Assembly (NCBI GenBank): GCA_012840135.1
Contig: DUMA01000004.1
Span: 62,001-126,000, forward strand
DNA from: Thermoanaerobacterales bacterium
GTDB lineage: Bacteria > Bacillota > Thermosediminibacteria > Thermosediminibacterales > Tepidanaerobacteraceae
Length of the DNA: 64,000 nucleotides
Direction: 5' to 3'
How positions within the stretch are numbered: the first letter of the stretch is position 1; each line of letters begins with the position of its first letter. The position numbers were made by a program, and so were the translations under genes. Under the pieces are notes generated by a model that had not been told where the DNA came from, made no database searches, and saw nothing but the letters and a program-made list of their open reading frames with translations. This document shows positions 63,122-64,000 of this stretch, piece by piece.

Positions 63122-64000
63122 TTGACATTTAAAGATAACAGCGCTCAGGAAGTTGATGAAAAACTGGCAGCTCTAATTACCAATTCCAATGCCATAAGAG
63201 CCGTTGCATCGGCCGTGGAAGGCACTATCGGTCCCAAAGGTCTGGATATAATGCTGGTGGACCGCTTTGGAGAAGTTACCATTACCAACGATGGTGTGAC
63301 GATCCTGAAACAGATGGATGTAAACCATCCGGCCGCCAAAATGCTCATCAACATTGCAAAAGCCCAGCAGGAAGAAGTTGGAGACGGAACCACTACAGCT
63401 ACCATTATGGCAGGAACCATGGTTTCCGAAGGCGTAAATCAGATTTTGAAAGGCGTGCCTGTAGCCCGTGTCATAGAGGGCGTAAAATACGGTGTGAATA
63501 AAGCTCGTGAAATTCTAAGCGCCAACATCATTCCCGTAAAAGATATAAATGACCCGGCTTTGAAGAATATAGCCCTCATAGCGGGAAGGGAACATGAGGA
63601 CATAGCGGAACTTGTCACAAAGGCGGCAAAACTTATCGGGGAGGAAAAGCTGAGGGAAAAGAACTTTAAATTGAAGGATATTGTAATGTCCAGAGCGGGA
63701 GCAGAAAATGAAGTTTTCATGGGTATAATAATCGATAAGGAAAAGATGAACAAACAGATGCCCGAGGCTATAAATGATGTAAAGGTGCTTTTGATAGACG
63801 ATGCTCTGGAACCCGAAGAAATTGCCCCCGAAGCCCTCAGGACGGAAGCGGGGTTTGCGCGTTATCTGGAACTCAAGCAGGAGTTCAAGGAGAACATTAA
63901 GAAAATAATAGATTTGAATATAAATCTAATACTGGTGGATAAGAATGTGAGCGATGAAGCCGAAGAACTTTTGACCGATGCGGGCATAATAGTTCTGGAA
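63122..64000 (+). CDS. Archaeal-like (group III) chaperonin, partial (3' end outside window)
   Basis: Open from a TTG at 63122 (AAGGAGG 8 bases upstream) to the window edge, 293 residues, no stop. [39 protein letters not shown] and [18 protein letters not shown] match thermosome/CCT-type equatorial and ATP-binding motifs, not GroEL. It is therefore a group III chaperonin, reported in some thermophilic Firmicutes within the dnaK operon. It follows hrcA after 76 bases, so it should be heat-regulated by HrcA/CIRCE. ATP-driven folding chamber, cytoplasmic. Confidence 0.93.
   Translation, partial: MTFKDNSAQEVDEKLAALITNSNAIRAVASAVEGTIGPKGLDIMLVDRFGEVTITNDGVTILKQMDVNHPAAKMLINIAKAQQEEVGDGTTTATIMAGTMVSEGVNQILKGVPVARVIEGVKYGVNKAREILSANIIPVKDINDPALKNIALIAGREHEDIAELVTKAAKLIGEEKLREKNFKLKDIVMSRAGAENEVFMGIIIDKEKMNKQMPEAINDVKVLLIDDALEPEEIAPEALRTEAGFARYLELKQEFKENIKKIIDLNINLILVDKNVSDEAEELLTDAGIIVLE

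Overview
The window reads as chromosome from an anaerobic, spore-forming, low-to-moderate GC member of the Clostridia that runs the Wood-Ljungdahl (reductive acetyl-CoA) pathway. The evidence is a nearly complete acs/methyl-branch gene cluster in the order known from Clostridium ljungdahlii and C. difficile, spore genes (gpr, spoIIP), a CIRCE-controlled hrcA, and an archaeal-like (group III) chaperonin, which is known mainly from thermophilic acetogenic or carboxydotrophic Firmicutes. A thermophilic acetogen or syntrophic acetate oxidiser related to Thermosediminibacter or Tepidanaerobacter is plausible, but this is inference.

Layout. 1-4428: a branched-chain amino acid type ABC importer (livK partial, livHMGF), running directly into cobalt ECF transporter genes cbiQ-cbiO (4432-5975). 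A strong promoter and an attenuator-like leader precede cbiM-cbiN (6160-7124). 7157-7312: copy A of a palindromic repeat. 7359-27214: the acetyl-CoA pathway cluster, with a promoter carrying two Rex-like sites, then ferredoxin, acsA, cooC, fhs, fchA, folD, metV, metF, lpdA, a second cooC, acsD, acsC, acsE, acsB, gcvH, repeat copy B, acsV, a small conserved-looking protein, cooT and a DUF3842 protein. Intergenic gaps before acsE, acsB, gcvH and the small protein share a repeated leader sequence. 27215-30658 (-): large secreted phosphodiester glycosidase. 31102-32163: GAPDH of NADP-like type. 32643-37358: a second livKHMGF cluster, followed by repeat copy C. 37524-41426 (-): PucR regulator, YfcC carrier and M20 amidohydrolase. 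41675-42913: lysine 2,3-aminomutase. 42959-43430 (-): a broken solute-binding protein gene, then a structured non-coding stretch and small unknown genes. 45521-51226: birA, dapB, a DUF362 ferredoxin and a ClC transporter. 51363-64000: the familiar Firmicutes block comEC-holA-rpsT-gpr-spoIIP-(yqxA position)-lepA-hemW-hrcA, ending inside a group III chaperonin.

How the parts fit: CbiMNQO supplies cobalt for the corrinoid of AcsCD. Two CooC ATPases and CooT are nickel-handling proteins for CODH/ACS. Fhs-FchA-FolD-MetFV make methyl-THF, AcsE moves the methyl to AcsCD, AcsV reactivates oxidised corrinoid, and AcsA plus AcsB make CO and acetyl-CoA. LpdA and GcvH suggest a link to the glycine cleavage system. 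FolD lacks the canonical cyclohydrolase lysine, which fits a separate FchA in the same operon. No rRNA, tRNA, CRISPR array or intact insertion sequence was recognised.
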